From positions 62,001 through 126,000 of the forward strand of contig MPNW01000019.1 in assembly GCA_011800805.1 (NCBI GenBank): a stretch of DNA of 64,000 nucleotides, read 5' to 3'. The notes beneath the pieces are model-generated. The model made no database searches and was not told the origin of the DNA. It saw only the letters and a program-made list of their open reading frames with translations. Source of the DNA: Hirudo medicinalis (lineage: Eukaryota; Annelida; Clitellata; Hirudinida; Hirudinidae). Within the stretch, counting starts at the first letter, position 1. Each line of letters opens with the position of its first letter. This document shows positions 35,073 through 51,300 of the stretch, one piece after another. The translations under genes and the position numbers were made by a program.

Positions 35073-35280
35073 CAGGGACGCCGAGGGATGGGGGTAGGGG
35101 AGCAGGGGAGAAATCGCCCAACAGCCCTGCAATTTTGTGGGGCCCGCGCGAATTTTAAAATACTATAATATTACAATCATGACCTTTTTCTTTTTTTGCT
35201 TTTTCATTACAGAATTGACTTAACATAGGGGCCCGTGGCTGCTCTGCCTAGAGGCCCGAAATTTCTGTCGGCGGCCGCTG
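35073..35280. mobile_element. 208-bp non-autonomous TIR element (MITE) with 7-bp target duplication
   Basis: It is bounded by CAGGGACGCCGA at the left and by the inverted, imperfect TCGGCGGCCGCTG at the right. It is flanked by identical TTGCAAT at 35066-35072 and 35281-35287. GC-rich ends surround an AT-rich middle. A related copy in the other orientation lies near 60115-60291. CAG...CTG ends and a 7-8 bp duplication suggest a hAT-like superfamily, but that is inference. Confidence 0.8.
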
Positions 35281-35287
35281 TTGCAAT

Positions 35288-35895
35288 ACAAAATTTATGA
35301 TTCGATTTATGATTATGTTTAACGTTTATTTCATTACGAGAATTTGATGAATTAAGGTCTGCGTCTAAGAAATTGTTTATCTACTCGGACTTTTCGAAGA
35401 AATAAAATAATTTGCAAGCGTTCTAAAATTGTAGGAAAAGAGTAGTGCTAGCTTATCATTTTGAGCCTTTTCTAACATTTTTACGAATGCAACAGATTCT
35501 TTTAGATTTATATCTAGAGCAACAGATTTAGCGGTTCAGCAAGAATTTGTTTTTGAAGGTTTCGTCAGAATACTCACGGATATAATAATTTGAGTAATAC
35601 TTTACTCATCTAAAGATCTCGTTGGAGCGAAATTTGTAACAATTAATTAATATAAGATTATAATGAAATTTTTTTTCTAAATTGTAAATATATTTTATTT
35701 TACATTTTCATATTGTCAAAAGTTACAAAATAAATATTTAGTTTAGAGCTCATCACGTGACATGATAATGATTGCGGTCATTTAAGGGCAATTGCTCTCC
35801 GTGATTCTGCGTGGGATCGTTTTCGTGGTTCTAGCTTTCCGGCCTCCATCTGGTGCTTGTTAGTCTTATGTCGAGTTAATACGGGTTTTTAATTT
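35288..35895. promoter_or_regulatory. Spacer upstream of pyruvate kinase, probable promoter region
   Basis: AT-rich sequence without genes. The last 150 bp before the ATG at 35896 become less AT-rich (GTGGGATCGTTTTCGTGG) and contain a CACGTGA E-box at about 35754-35760. Promoter function is inferred from position only. Confidence 0.35.
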
Positions 35896-38980
<3,085 letters not shown>

Positions 38981-39337
38981 ATACAAAGTCTGCACCCGAC
39001 GCAACTTTAAGCGACAATGTAACCTTTGGTCTGTCAAGCCTATTTTTTGGCTTTGTTATTTGCTACGGTTAGTAGCTTCCCCGCAATATCTTTGGATTTT
39101 TTTTTTCTCTACCTGTTACCTGTTATTAAATGCAATGACTCATCCTCCTGTTAGGACTAAACTAGGTCAAGTACTGTTTATGCACTTTGTGTTTATTCGA
39201 CCAATTGTGCTTACAAGACAACTTTCCATATGCTTCCATATTCGAATGGCATTCCTAACTTATTAAGTTTGTTTTGTCATTTTAGAAGTAAATTGTCAGA
39301 TTATTTTTGCCAGGTTATTTTCTTTTGAAGTGTTATT

Positions 39338-39343
39338 AATAAA
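39338..39343 (+). terminator. Pyruvate kinase polyadenylation signal
   Basis: An AATAAA hexamer 358 bp after the pyruvate kinase stop. It is 57 bp from the NBAS stop codon on the opposite strand, so the two 3' UTRs very probably overlap. Confidence 0.6.
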
Positions 39344-39399
39344 CATTTTACAAAAGCTGCCTTTAAGACATGTTTTATTTTGCATAATACCCACAAAAA

Positions 39400-42300
39400 T
39401 CATTTAGAAAGAAATTTGTCAGCAAAGTTCATGGCTGCATCAAAGGTCCTCAGAGTTCTGTGGACTGATCTCCATGACATGAAAAAGGTTCCGGCCTCAA
39501 CCTTCTTCCCTGACAACGATAAGTCCTTGAGGGCAGCGGGCACCATGCCCTTGGATGAGCAGATGGTCTGACTAGTAATACTTGACGAGGCCAGGTTATG
39601 TGTCATCATGAAGTCGAGAATGTTGCTGTAGAAAGGAAGGTTTGTGCATTGAGGAAGCAAGTGGTAGTTGAGGAAGATAATGAAGAGGCCTTCATCTTTC
39701 AAGTCCTATTTCAGAGATGGATTGTAAATAAGAGTTAATTAGAATTAATTTCACAGCTGGACGATTACAATGAATGCATTTAAATATTAATGAAGCTTCA
39801 TAACGTTGTGAAGGGCTACTAACTGATGGCTTTGACTTGAGAGCTGATAGAGCTCTGTTAATTAGCTCATTATTTGATGAGGTAAGGAGGATTTTACAGG
39901 AAGACAAGGAATCCTTGGCAGCTACCAAATCAGCTAGGTCCTCAATTTCCTATAGATAGAAGGTGTGCACCTCCATCACAATTAAGTATTGCATTGAAGT
40001 ATGGCTGCATTCCAGACTTCATCATCATCGTCGTAATCGTCATCATCATTGCTATTATCATCATGGAGATACATACCTTCTCATTTAAGTGACCTTTCGC
40101 AATACTTTCTTGAATATGTTGGAGGACTTGATGCGAAACCTCACCTTGTGAAGTTGATGTTATCATTTTCCTCAGGAGCTCACACCAAAGAGTTTCACTG
40201 GTAACCAACAAGATGACGTAGTTAACAGTAGTTAATAGTTATAAAAGTGAAAAATGCAATGTTGGGTTATTATCTGGTTTATTAAGTGGTTTGAAAAACT
40301 TAAAAACCTTTTTCCTGTGGATGGCCAATTGTTCAGAAGATGGATGAGAGTGTTCAACTCATCAAGAGAAGTCAAACCTTCCAACAGTCTTTTGAAAATC
40401 AAAATCCTTTCTGATTCCTGTGATATTCTTTCTGGTGTCAGCTGTTTCAATGAGAATTGAAATTGAGCATTGATTTGAAAAGCACATGAGAACTAATTTA
40501 CCTGGATGTCATGGTGATCCAGCATTGACAGTATAGCACATGTTTGGGAATATAGGATGTCTATGTCATCATCTTTCAGTGGAGAACTCTGAAATAAGAT
40601 CGTTTTAGTATCAAACAAGACAATACAATTCTTAACCTAAAGTAAACTCCTACTTCTTTAATGACTGAAAATATCTGCAACTTGAAATGAGGTTCAACAT
40701 CTGAGCTTGAGACAAAATTCTTAAGGCATGCACAAACCTCATTCACATTGATCACAGAACCCCTGAAAAGAAATTCAAAGAGAATCCGTTATTGCACGCA
40801 CAAAATTATTTGAGTATTACTAATAAAGTCAATTGTAAATTGACTGGTCCATCCTTCCAATAGAATTATTATGTCATCATGTAGTTGAAGCTTAAACTAT
40901 CTGATAGATTTCATGTTCAGTGGGAAAGTTCAATTGAACTTGATCAAAATATAAAATTAATCAGTGAAGAAGATTAGTTGAAAACCCTCTCGAGGAATGC
41001 CTTGAAATTTCATTAAGAATGCATTTAACTTTCCCAAGAGAATCATCTGAATCAGGAAGGCTTCAGAAGAAAAAAAGAAAAAATCTTCAATGCAATTTGT
41101 AACAATTTAAACTTGACCTCATTGAACTCACTTTGAAGTCGAACACAACTCCTGAAGAACTTCAACATAAAGATCTTGACATGCGAGCTCTTGCGATGAT
41201 AAATTTTTAACAATTTCTTCGATAAATTCAACACTCTCCAGTTGGAGGATGATTTGTTTGAACAGATTCTTGACCTAAAACGAGGAAACCACTTCAAATG
41301 AACTTCACTTGGTCTTGTTGGTTATTTTAATTCGTTGATTCTCAATAGTTTTTATAATAATCTTTATGCTTGTTTTTATGCTTTATCTTTATGTGTTATG
41401 TTAATTATATTTTATGTGATATATTAATTACATTTTACGTGCTATATTAATTATATTTTATATGTTATATTAATTATATTTTATATAGTATGCTTTAATC
41501 AATATTTCTATTCAAATTTCTATTCTAAAATGTTCTATCGAAAGTCTGCAACTTCATTTGAGAAATGACATACAAGGTTGCCACCAGAAATGTGACTTCA
41601 AAAGTAACTTTAAACCAGTTTATAAAGTGAAAATAGAACACCGAACCTCATCAATCCTGGATTGTGTGAGATCAAAATCACGTGCATATTGTTGCCAGGC
41701 AAAGTTGTCAGATGTTGAGAGTTTGAAGATAATCTTTGTCGACATTCTATTGAGGTGATCGAGATCCATTTGAAGAATTTTCACTGCTTCATCCCAACTT
41801 GAAATTCAAATACGACAAAATGAAAGTAAAATGAAGCTCTTTTTAAGAAGATTCTTATTTGCGACGTCATAAAAAATGAATAAAGAATCCAGAACTAAAA
41901 TTGTGACCATGTCCACCCATGGACTAATGTTGTTAATAGAATGTGCCTTCAACTTTAGAATTAAATAATTGGAATCTTAAAAATTGAAAATAAACAAACT
42001 TTTAGTTCATTTAATCACTTTGTAAATGTTTTTAATTGCCTTCATAGTTCAATTTATATTCAATTGTAAATAGTTCAACAGGTGCTTTACATAAGCTGAG
42101 CCTTATTTATTTCTTAGTTGTCACACGAAGGAACCGAACAAGTAAGACTCGCACGCTCACAATTAATGTCAAACTTTCACTCATTGAAAATAACCAACTT
42201 ATCTGAGTTTCTTTGTTGGTTTGATTTCCTAGATAAAGAAAGTTGCTGTTTTGAGTGCTTCATGAGACCCTTCAGAATTTGTTTCCTGCTTTCTACTGGA

Positions 42301-45300
42301 ATCTAAATATAACCACATTTGAATTTTTAAGCCAGAAAATCATTCAGATACACAATTTAAGTGCTTAAACTTTCACTTCATTGGACGAACAGAAGAATTA
42401 ATTCAAGAACTTTTAGAAATATCATGACTTTCAACTGACTTTTTTTATGGCACACGTGCCGAAGAGATTTTCATCGATAAATTCAACGAGAACGTCAGGC
42501 ACCAATGCATGGATGCTTTCCAAACAATCCTTGTATCTGGCCACCCAATCAACCTGCTGATAAATGGAAACAACTGAACATCCACAATTCATGCAAATGG
42601 AATTTAAATCCCAAAGCAAACTAAAAACAATGATTTCACCTCATTTTCAAAGGAAGGTGCATTAAAGTTCTTTGAAGCAAAACATTTGTGCACAAAACTA
42701 GGGCTAATGATCCTTCCACTCTGCAATTTCAAAAGTTTAACATGAAGTGTAATGTTAATTACAATGTGTAATGTTTAACAATGTTTAACAATGTTTAACA
42801 TTGTTTAACATTACAACTACGAACGAGATATTAAAAGTGATGCTTAGCAATTCTCACCTTGTCAACAAAGTTGGCCGAGTATTTAGCGAACACTGCAACA
42901 TTGTTTGCATCGAGGATTGGTCCGAGAACATTTTTAATGTTGCATCTTCCACTGAGAAGATCTTTGTAATTTATTCCTGCAATTAAAACAACATACATAA
43001 ATAGGATAAAATCATGAAAATGTTAAATTTATATAAACTTCCAAGTCCATATAAATAATAATCATGCAATATATTCAACAATATCATATGTAGTTACCAC
43101 TACATATATATATATATTTACTAATTCTTTTAAATGTAAGACTATAAATAAATTATTTTTAATTTACAAATGTAAATTCTCATCAACTGACCAGGAGCAA
43201 CATTCTTGAACTTCCTGAGCATTTTAATGTGCATCAGAGGCTTAATGTCATCAGAAGCCTCCTTGGCTTCCATCGCATCTTTTTTCTGAGACAATTCCGA
43301 TTTCCCCCCTTCATCAATTTGATTTTCTTTTGGAAATAAACAAAATAAATCACCCATCTTATGATCATCATTTACTTGACATATCATTAATTCTTGGAAA
43401 ATTGTTAAAATGAAAAGATGTGCAACCTGGAACCAGGCAGGAATAGTAGACAAGCAGACGATCAAGATCACTGCCTTCTATGAGAGGGAAAATTTGCTCC
43501 TGTAGTGTCTGAGAAAACCAGGTTGGATTCTCATTCAATACTTTCAGCATCTTCAGATCTTTGATTCTTCTTTCAATTTGTTCGGTCGTCAATCCACTGT
43601 GAACGAGCGCACAAATACCATTATTTTGTGCTTCAATTTCATTTCAAAATTATTCAGGGAACTCTTCAGATTAAAAAAATGCAAAGAAGCAATTATTAAT
43701 GAGCTGAATTGAGATAATTAAGTAATGTGTTGCTTCTCTTTTAAGAATTGTGGACATAGCATTTCAAAAAAGTATCCCATCAATATTTCTAAAATGTAAC
43801 ATCAATTTCAGCAATGTAAGACAAAACCTGGAATCTTCGAACAGGAAGCTGAGGTGTGCCATGTAAACATCCCGAGTGAGCAACTCGTATTTGCTCGCCA
43901 GTTTTAAAGCAGCAGACAGAACCTCGTCATCAAGGGTCCTTAGAGACGAGAGAACACGATAATAATTACATTTCGTTGTAATAATATTTGCTTATAATGG
44001 ATGGATAATTTGGTATTGGAACAAGAAATTATAATCTTAAAAATATTACGTCCCGTTCACATTTATTTATCCGATCTTTTAAGTGCGCAGCTGTTCCAAC
44101 AGAATTTATTGGCAATGTAACATACAAACAGCCACTACAACAGCCAGAGTAATAATTAAACCTAGAGGTAAAATACATGAAATAAATGTAAACAAATGCA
44201 AATAAATCAGTAAGCCTTGAGAAATAAGTAGGTTTTTAGTTTGGATTTGAATTGTTCTATCGATTGTCAATCTCATAAATGGTTTACATTTATTAAACCA
44301 TCAAGTAACAACGTTATCCATAACGATAATTAATTGTTACGGCAATGCATCCAAATGATGACTCACAGTGCCATTCCAAGAATGGTTTCTTTCTTGTAGG
44401 ATTCGTCAGAAACAAATCTCGTCGTATCGATGCCTGACGAGAGTTAAAAAACAATAAAAGTCAGTAGGAATTAATTAACTCGTGTTGACTTTCGGCCCCG
44501 AGGAGTGAAACAATGCTGGAAAATAATTTCCCAAGATGTTTTACATTCAATTCACGCCACTGATAAACATTCCGACTTCAAGAATTAAATGCCATTTTAA
44601 ATTCTCCAAGCAAAACGAACAATCCCAGCATTTGAATAACTCGCCTCGGCCCATGTTTTTAAGGGTTTCCGACTCTTGATAATCGAGAAGCAGGCTTCCG
44701 TAGTAAAACATTCGTTCCAACATCTTCTTCTGCTCGTTCGACGGATCCAACTCGTCTGCTTGCATTTCAACTTGTCGGACCAATTCTCTAGGCGGAACTG
44801 AATAAAAATCCGAAGGGAGGGGTTTCCCAAAGGTTTTCATTTCGAGAGCAATCTTTAGGGCAAAGAAGTACATGGCAAGCTGGTAACAAAGCGGAGTTTT
44901 CGGAAGTCGATCAAAACATTTCTCTGCACTGAATGCCTGCACAATTTAAATTCTAAAATCATTGCAATGCAATGCATTAAGAAAGATAATTCAATGCTGT
45001 TTTTCTAAAGTAAAAAATGTGAAAACATGCGAAAAAAATATTTTGCTTACGTCTGGCAGAGCCAAAAGGTACGACAGACCGAGACTTGTATCCCTTGGAA
45101 GCACGTTTTCAGCTAACACGAGGAGCACTGAAGAGATTGCAACAGTCATATTTTGCTATTTAGAAGATATTTCAATTCAATTTGGATTAGAATCTAATTT
45201 TAGCCTTTACGAGCATGTTCTCAATAATATATCTTATTATCTTCACTTAGAGTTTTAATTTAAAATTTATTTTGTAAACTAATTATGAATTTTATGAATT

Positions 45301-48300
45301 TTTGAGGATGTTATTCAAAAATGTAAAATTATTTGAAGCAAAAACTCTGCATATATTCAATATATTCTCAAGAATAACATCTTGCTTCAAGCTTCAAGAC
45401 CAAAGCAAACCTTGAGTAAGGAGATGAGATGACTTTCCGTCATCAGCACATTTATTGAGTAAATAGATTCGAAGCAGGAGTTCATTGATGTCCACGAGCG
45501 AGTCGCTCGTTCCGTCGCGTGTTTCGTGTGCCACGTAAACGTCCAAGTAGTCGTTCTCCTGTTGGATCAAAAAAGATACATCGTCATCTCCTGGATGTTA
45601 CATCAACATTACATTTATTCAAGGATTACTCAGTAAAAGGTTCAAAAGTTTGGTTTTGAAGAAATAATTTTTGGTCAGTATGCAGATCATGTGCTGCTGG
45701 TTTACAAAATATTTAATACTTTTTTACATAATATTTAGATTCAGTGCCGAGTGCCTTTCTTAAGCATCAAAACAAACGAATCTCAAGTTAATGTTCACTT
45801 TGAACACCATCACTGTTCTGTAAAAGTGATGAAAAATAAAAAACAAATTGTAAAATATGCATCGAAATTAGAAAAATACCTCAATAATGCCAGAAGATGA
45901 TTGATGATGATGCAGAGAGTCGTAGAATGGATGGAATGTCTGCTTTGTAAAGTAATTTCCCAGCTCTTTGTCTATGCTTCCACTTCGAAGAGCTGAAATA
46001 AATATGAAAATGCATTATTCGATTACAATATTTTAATTTTATTAAGACAGCTTATTAAAACCCCAACAATAAATAAATAAAAAAATATTTAACAAACACT
46101 TATTCATCCTTCTCCTTTTGTTTTTGGTGCCGGGTGCTGTCAACCTCTTGAGACCTGTCGCGGCATTGTTGACGACGCCCGACCACCAGTGCGAATCTCC
46201 CATGTGATCGAACGCTGCCCTCGTCAAGTTGAACACCTGTTTCGTCTGACCGATGAGAACATTCTCGATGGACTTCATGCTCCCTTCATTCTCGCTCGAT
46301 GCTTGCACGGGTGGCTCCACTGAATTCATGCTTTTTGTCACTTCATGGCAGAGGGTCTATCATTAATAATGGATATTATTATTATATCAGCTGATCATAA
46401 TGATGACACATCATCACAATAAATCAATTCACAGTATTCAACGTTCAAAAAATTTAGTTAACATAAAATAACTTGCTTTGACTTGAAGTTCTGACAAAGA
46501 TTCAAGTACTCCTTGTATTTGACAATCAGGAGCATGGAGCAGTACAAAGTTGAACAAGCTGAATCTGAGGATCAAACAGTAGACTGGTGAAACATTTACA
46601 TTTCAGTTACCTTTTATTTTTGTAGAATTAAATTATAATTTCTTCTTTTAAAAACATAATTTAACATAAATACATGTTTGTTGAAATAATTACTTGGATG
46701 AATCATCCTGGAAGCCTTCATCCTCAGCAAGGGATTTACAAACACTCCATCCATCCTCATAGTTTAAGGTCATGAGCTTTGTGCAGGAGTCAAGACAGAT
46801 AGGGTAATCTTTAGCCTGGATGATTACATTATGTGTGTTGATATTTTTATTGCATACTTTTATTATTACAATGTTTGACTACAACAAGAAAATTAATTTT
46901 CTTCTAATTATGATTAATTGTGAAATTGATGAAAAATAAACAAAATAATTTCAATGTTAAAGCAATAAAACCCACTTCCAATGCTTGTTGTGCGATCAAA
47001 TCAAAAATCTTTCCTTGAAGAACTTCCTCGTCTCCTTTTCCAATGTTCAACAATTTTCCCAATTCTAGAAGCTGTGATCGTATAATCATAAAACTAAAAA
47101 CCATGTCTTATTAAAATGCCAAAGGTAGTTATAGTTATGAATTATTATTTATCAGTTATTAGTTACAACTTTAAGTTCAATCTTTGTTAATGTTGATCTC
47201 TGTTGGAAATTAAATGATATATCATTCAAATAAAGTGAGAAACAAAATGGCTGAAAACCTTTGAATAGTTCTTGTACATCATGCTCTTCTTCTTCAGAAC
47301 ATCTTTCACATATTTCAGTCTGTCTTCTGCTATTCTCACTGCAAAATAACACAAACAGTCGGGTAATTCTAAAAAATAAATTCAGAAAAACTGCTAAATC
47401 CAAGTAAAGAACGACAATCCCATATTCTTTATGAGAATGAAAACCAAGAATGTAACAATAAAATGTAACAATAAAAGTACAATGAGCTGGGAATTCCGAA
47501 ATGCCGTGAAACTTGAGCATGGCGAGCGCCTCGATCAGGTTTAATTCCTCCTGCACTTCGGGAGGTCTGTCCTTGATGAGTTCGAGGCAACATCTGAAAA
47601 CACATTAAACGAGTCATTTTTTGCACTCAAACATTCGACAAAGACATAAAAAACTTGTTATTTGTCTTTAATAAATAATCGTTTAATTATTAGATCTACC
47701 TGGCCAATTTCATGTTCTCATGCAAAAAATCTGGCGAGGAATTGAAGTATTCCCTGGCTGCTTGAAGAACCAGCTCGACAAATTTGGATCGATCGATCGT
47801 GCAATCGATGAAACCAGCAGTCAGGTTCAGAGAGGGTGGCGACGACGCCCTGGTTGTGCCGGTGAGAGATTTGAAGGAGTCCTTGAGGGAGGATCTCACA
47901 GACATCTTGGACGCTGGATTTTTTGAGGTAAGATTCGACGATGGGAGATTGTAAGAAGAATCCATGACTTTGCCTCCAAGGTTTATGTGGGACACATTGC
48001 CAGAGCATAAAAGGGCACCAACAAATATCTGAAAACATTATCATAAATCCTATTTAATTGCTCGATTGAGTCACTCGAGAAACTATTAGTTAACTAGTTT
48101 ATTAGTTATTGTGACGTTTTACCTCGCACGTCTCATCTCTGGAAATGTTGCTGAAGACCTTTTCTTGCAGCTCGCACATGTCCATCAGAAGCTGTTTAAG
48201 CTCTGACTGGCTCATTGGAGGAGTTCTACAAGTTATTAAGTCAATTAACAGAGTTATTTAAACCATTCACAATTAATAATTAATAACTAACTTTAATATT

Positions 48301-51300
48301 TAATATACATTTGAGTAAATTCATTTGTTGAGCATTATAAAATAAAAGTTCCATTAGATTTACAAATATTAATATAATTATAATTAATTTCAGCATAAGA
48401 TGTTTGCAATGAAATACTTTTTAGCAGAAACTCTTGCTAGTCTGGTGAGGATCTTTATTGCATCAAGGTCAGAATTCTGAAACATGGAATATTATCAAAT
48501 TAAATCACTCACCTTAAATCACCTAACTGCTCAATTCATCGGAAGCTTTCATTTAGCTCACATCACATTTATTTGACATCAGCAACCTCAAATGCCAGCC
48601 AATCTAGCAATCCAATGGCCAACACAAAGGTTGATTGAACATAGATCTAATTTTACTTCTCACAAAAAATACTGTTAAGTTCTATTAAGTATCACAGCAT
48701 CTTCTTAGAATTACGATGTTCTTATTAATGAAGCACAGAATGTACCTGAATGTCTCTAATTTGTGCCAATGTTTGCTCAATTCCATTTTTCTTCAGTATT
48801 TCGGCCCCTCTACATAAATATTGAATTGCAAATAAGATCACCTCGTCATGAAACAAAATATTTATTTATTTCAGACAATTCTTGTTCAGCATAAAAGTTA
48901 ACATTTACAAGTTCGCAATACAATTGTGGATCTTACAAATGATGGTTGGACATGGACTTCCTCATGTGACATTCCTTAGAATCATCTTTTCTATAAAAAC
49001 AAACAATGGCTGTGTTAGAGGATAACTGCCAAGTTATCTATCACATAATTATTTACAATTTTATTTTTCAACTACGAATAACTTGAATAGTTATCATATT
49101 AACCACATCGATTGTCACGTTAACTTTATCAATTACATCACTTAAGGAGAATAAATCAAATCATTTTAAAAGCAAACTCACGGGTCAGGCAAAGAGTCTA
49201 TGATCGATTTTATGAGGCACAGCTGGTCGTGGCTAAAATTAAAAGCATTTAAATTGCTAAATTGAGTCTGCTCAACACACAATTAGGCTCATAAGGTGGC
49301 TTCTGCAGAACCTTATTTGTATTTGAAAGTAATGACATCGAGATATTCAAACTTAAAGAGGAACATTCAAACAGTGTCTCAGAAACCCATCTTGCACTCC
49401 CAATAACTACCACTGCCACACATAACAATAAGCACTGTTCCTAGTGAGAATCAAGTGCTACATAAATACTGAACATTCACAACAAATAAACAATTGTCCT
49501 AATCATTGTGTTACGAGAAGGACGTTAATAAAATACTACTACTACAATTTTATAGTAAATACACTCTCCCTCCCTTAATTAAACTTCTTAGCCATATTAC
49601 AACTTCCATTCTTTAGATTCTGTTCTTGTAAGAACTCACAATCACTTTGAACTTAAATCAGCTCAATAACCACCTGTTGTGAGCATAAAGACATTCTGAA
49701 GAAATGGAAAATAACTGCTGTACGTCCCTAATGATGGCGTCTGACTTCTGAAAAAATTTAAAAGATTACAATTAGAATAATTACAATCCATTTGAATGCA
49801 GGTTAAACTTCAAAACATATTTAATACTAACTCATCACCAATGATGGATGGGGATGTCCAATTCATGCACAAAAGTAGAATTGTATGCATAACAATTAAT
49901 ACTTGATCACCGAATTAGTGCATAACAATTAGTACTTGCAAGCCCTGAATTAATCAGCTTACATCAAGTCTGTTCTCCTTGAAGATTAGCTCAACATATG
50001 TAAGATCCTCTGCTGCCATTTCCAGCATGTACTGCCTCAAGAGAGAAAAGTAACTCCCGGTGACCTTTAACTCCTGTTGCTTCAGGAAAGGAAGCACCCA
50101 CTTCCTCAAGTTCTTGATGAACATTTCCCTAGTCGTCTGCACAGAGAAAGGAGGTTGAACGAGCAGCAAAGAAACGATTCACAAAAACGAAATCCTCAGT
50201 GAACCTTCGCCATCATTTGGCGAATCCTCTCCATTGTCGACATCTTCAGCAGGCTATCAAAATTAAAGCCGGGAGAAGCATGGCATTCATATACGAGCAT
50301 CTCCATAAGGGTGAAGTCTTCCTGGAGAGTTTCGAGACCCTGGAAATAATTAATAATTGAAGCGATTAATTCACAAGAAAATAATGTCCCAAATATTAAA
50401 TAATATTAGATAAATAATAAAAATTCAAATCATGAATTAAGAAATCAAGATAGCAAACTTCAACAAAACACAACAACACACAAACGATGCCACATTTTTT
50501 CCTTATGGATTTGTTCATTACAAACATTTAAGTGATTAAAATAATGGTTTTAATTTCATTAATTCCCCATTCATGCTGCTTTAAACTGTTGAATATTTAG
50601 GCTGCAAAACCATCACAATCATCACTATTACTACCTGGACATTATTTTGGATGCCATACTGCAGAAGGGCACTGGCACAATCAACTTGTCCTGACATCTT
50701 CTCAATCTCAAGACTTCTCTTCTTGAACCAAGAAGTCAGCTGTTCCTCACTCAAGCTCCTCCCCCTGCATAAATTATTAATTTTAAAAGTTAAGTAAACA
50801 ATTACCACAACAAATACTTGTTTACTCCACTTAAAATAATCTCATTCAAAGATATACCCTGTCAGGCACATCAATTACAACTATTAAGAATAATTAATAA
50901 CAATTAGTCAGTAATAATCACGGCCTATCAATCAACACCACAGAAATGTGAACAGAAAGCACCTGAACTCCATCAAATCAGGATCCTCTTTGTAAAGAAA
51001 TTCATCAGAGTTGTCAGTACTTGCTGCACTCAGAGAGCTGATGAGAATGGTGAGAATTTATGGAACTTATAGATATTCATCAAGTTAAGATTCTATTGAT
51101 CAGCAACTATTGATCCCCATTGAAACAATAAATATCAAATATCTTGAAAATAACAATTGAATAAATCTTTAATGATGATAATGACAAAAATTTTCAAGGA
51201 TGGCAAACCTGCAGAACTGTTCCGACCAATCGTTTTCACTCCTCCATCTTGACTCCTCCCATTCTTCAACCACTCTCCTGTCACCTTGAACACTGCAAGG

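Noticed and set aside
40025..40070. CATCATCGTCGTAATCGTC run as CRISPR-like or regulatory repeat
   Set aside because: A short imperfect trinucleotide tract in an NBAS intron; nothing more.
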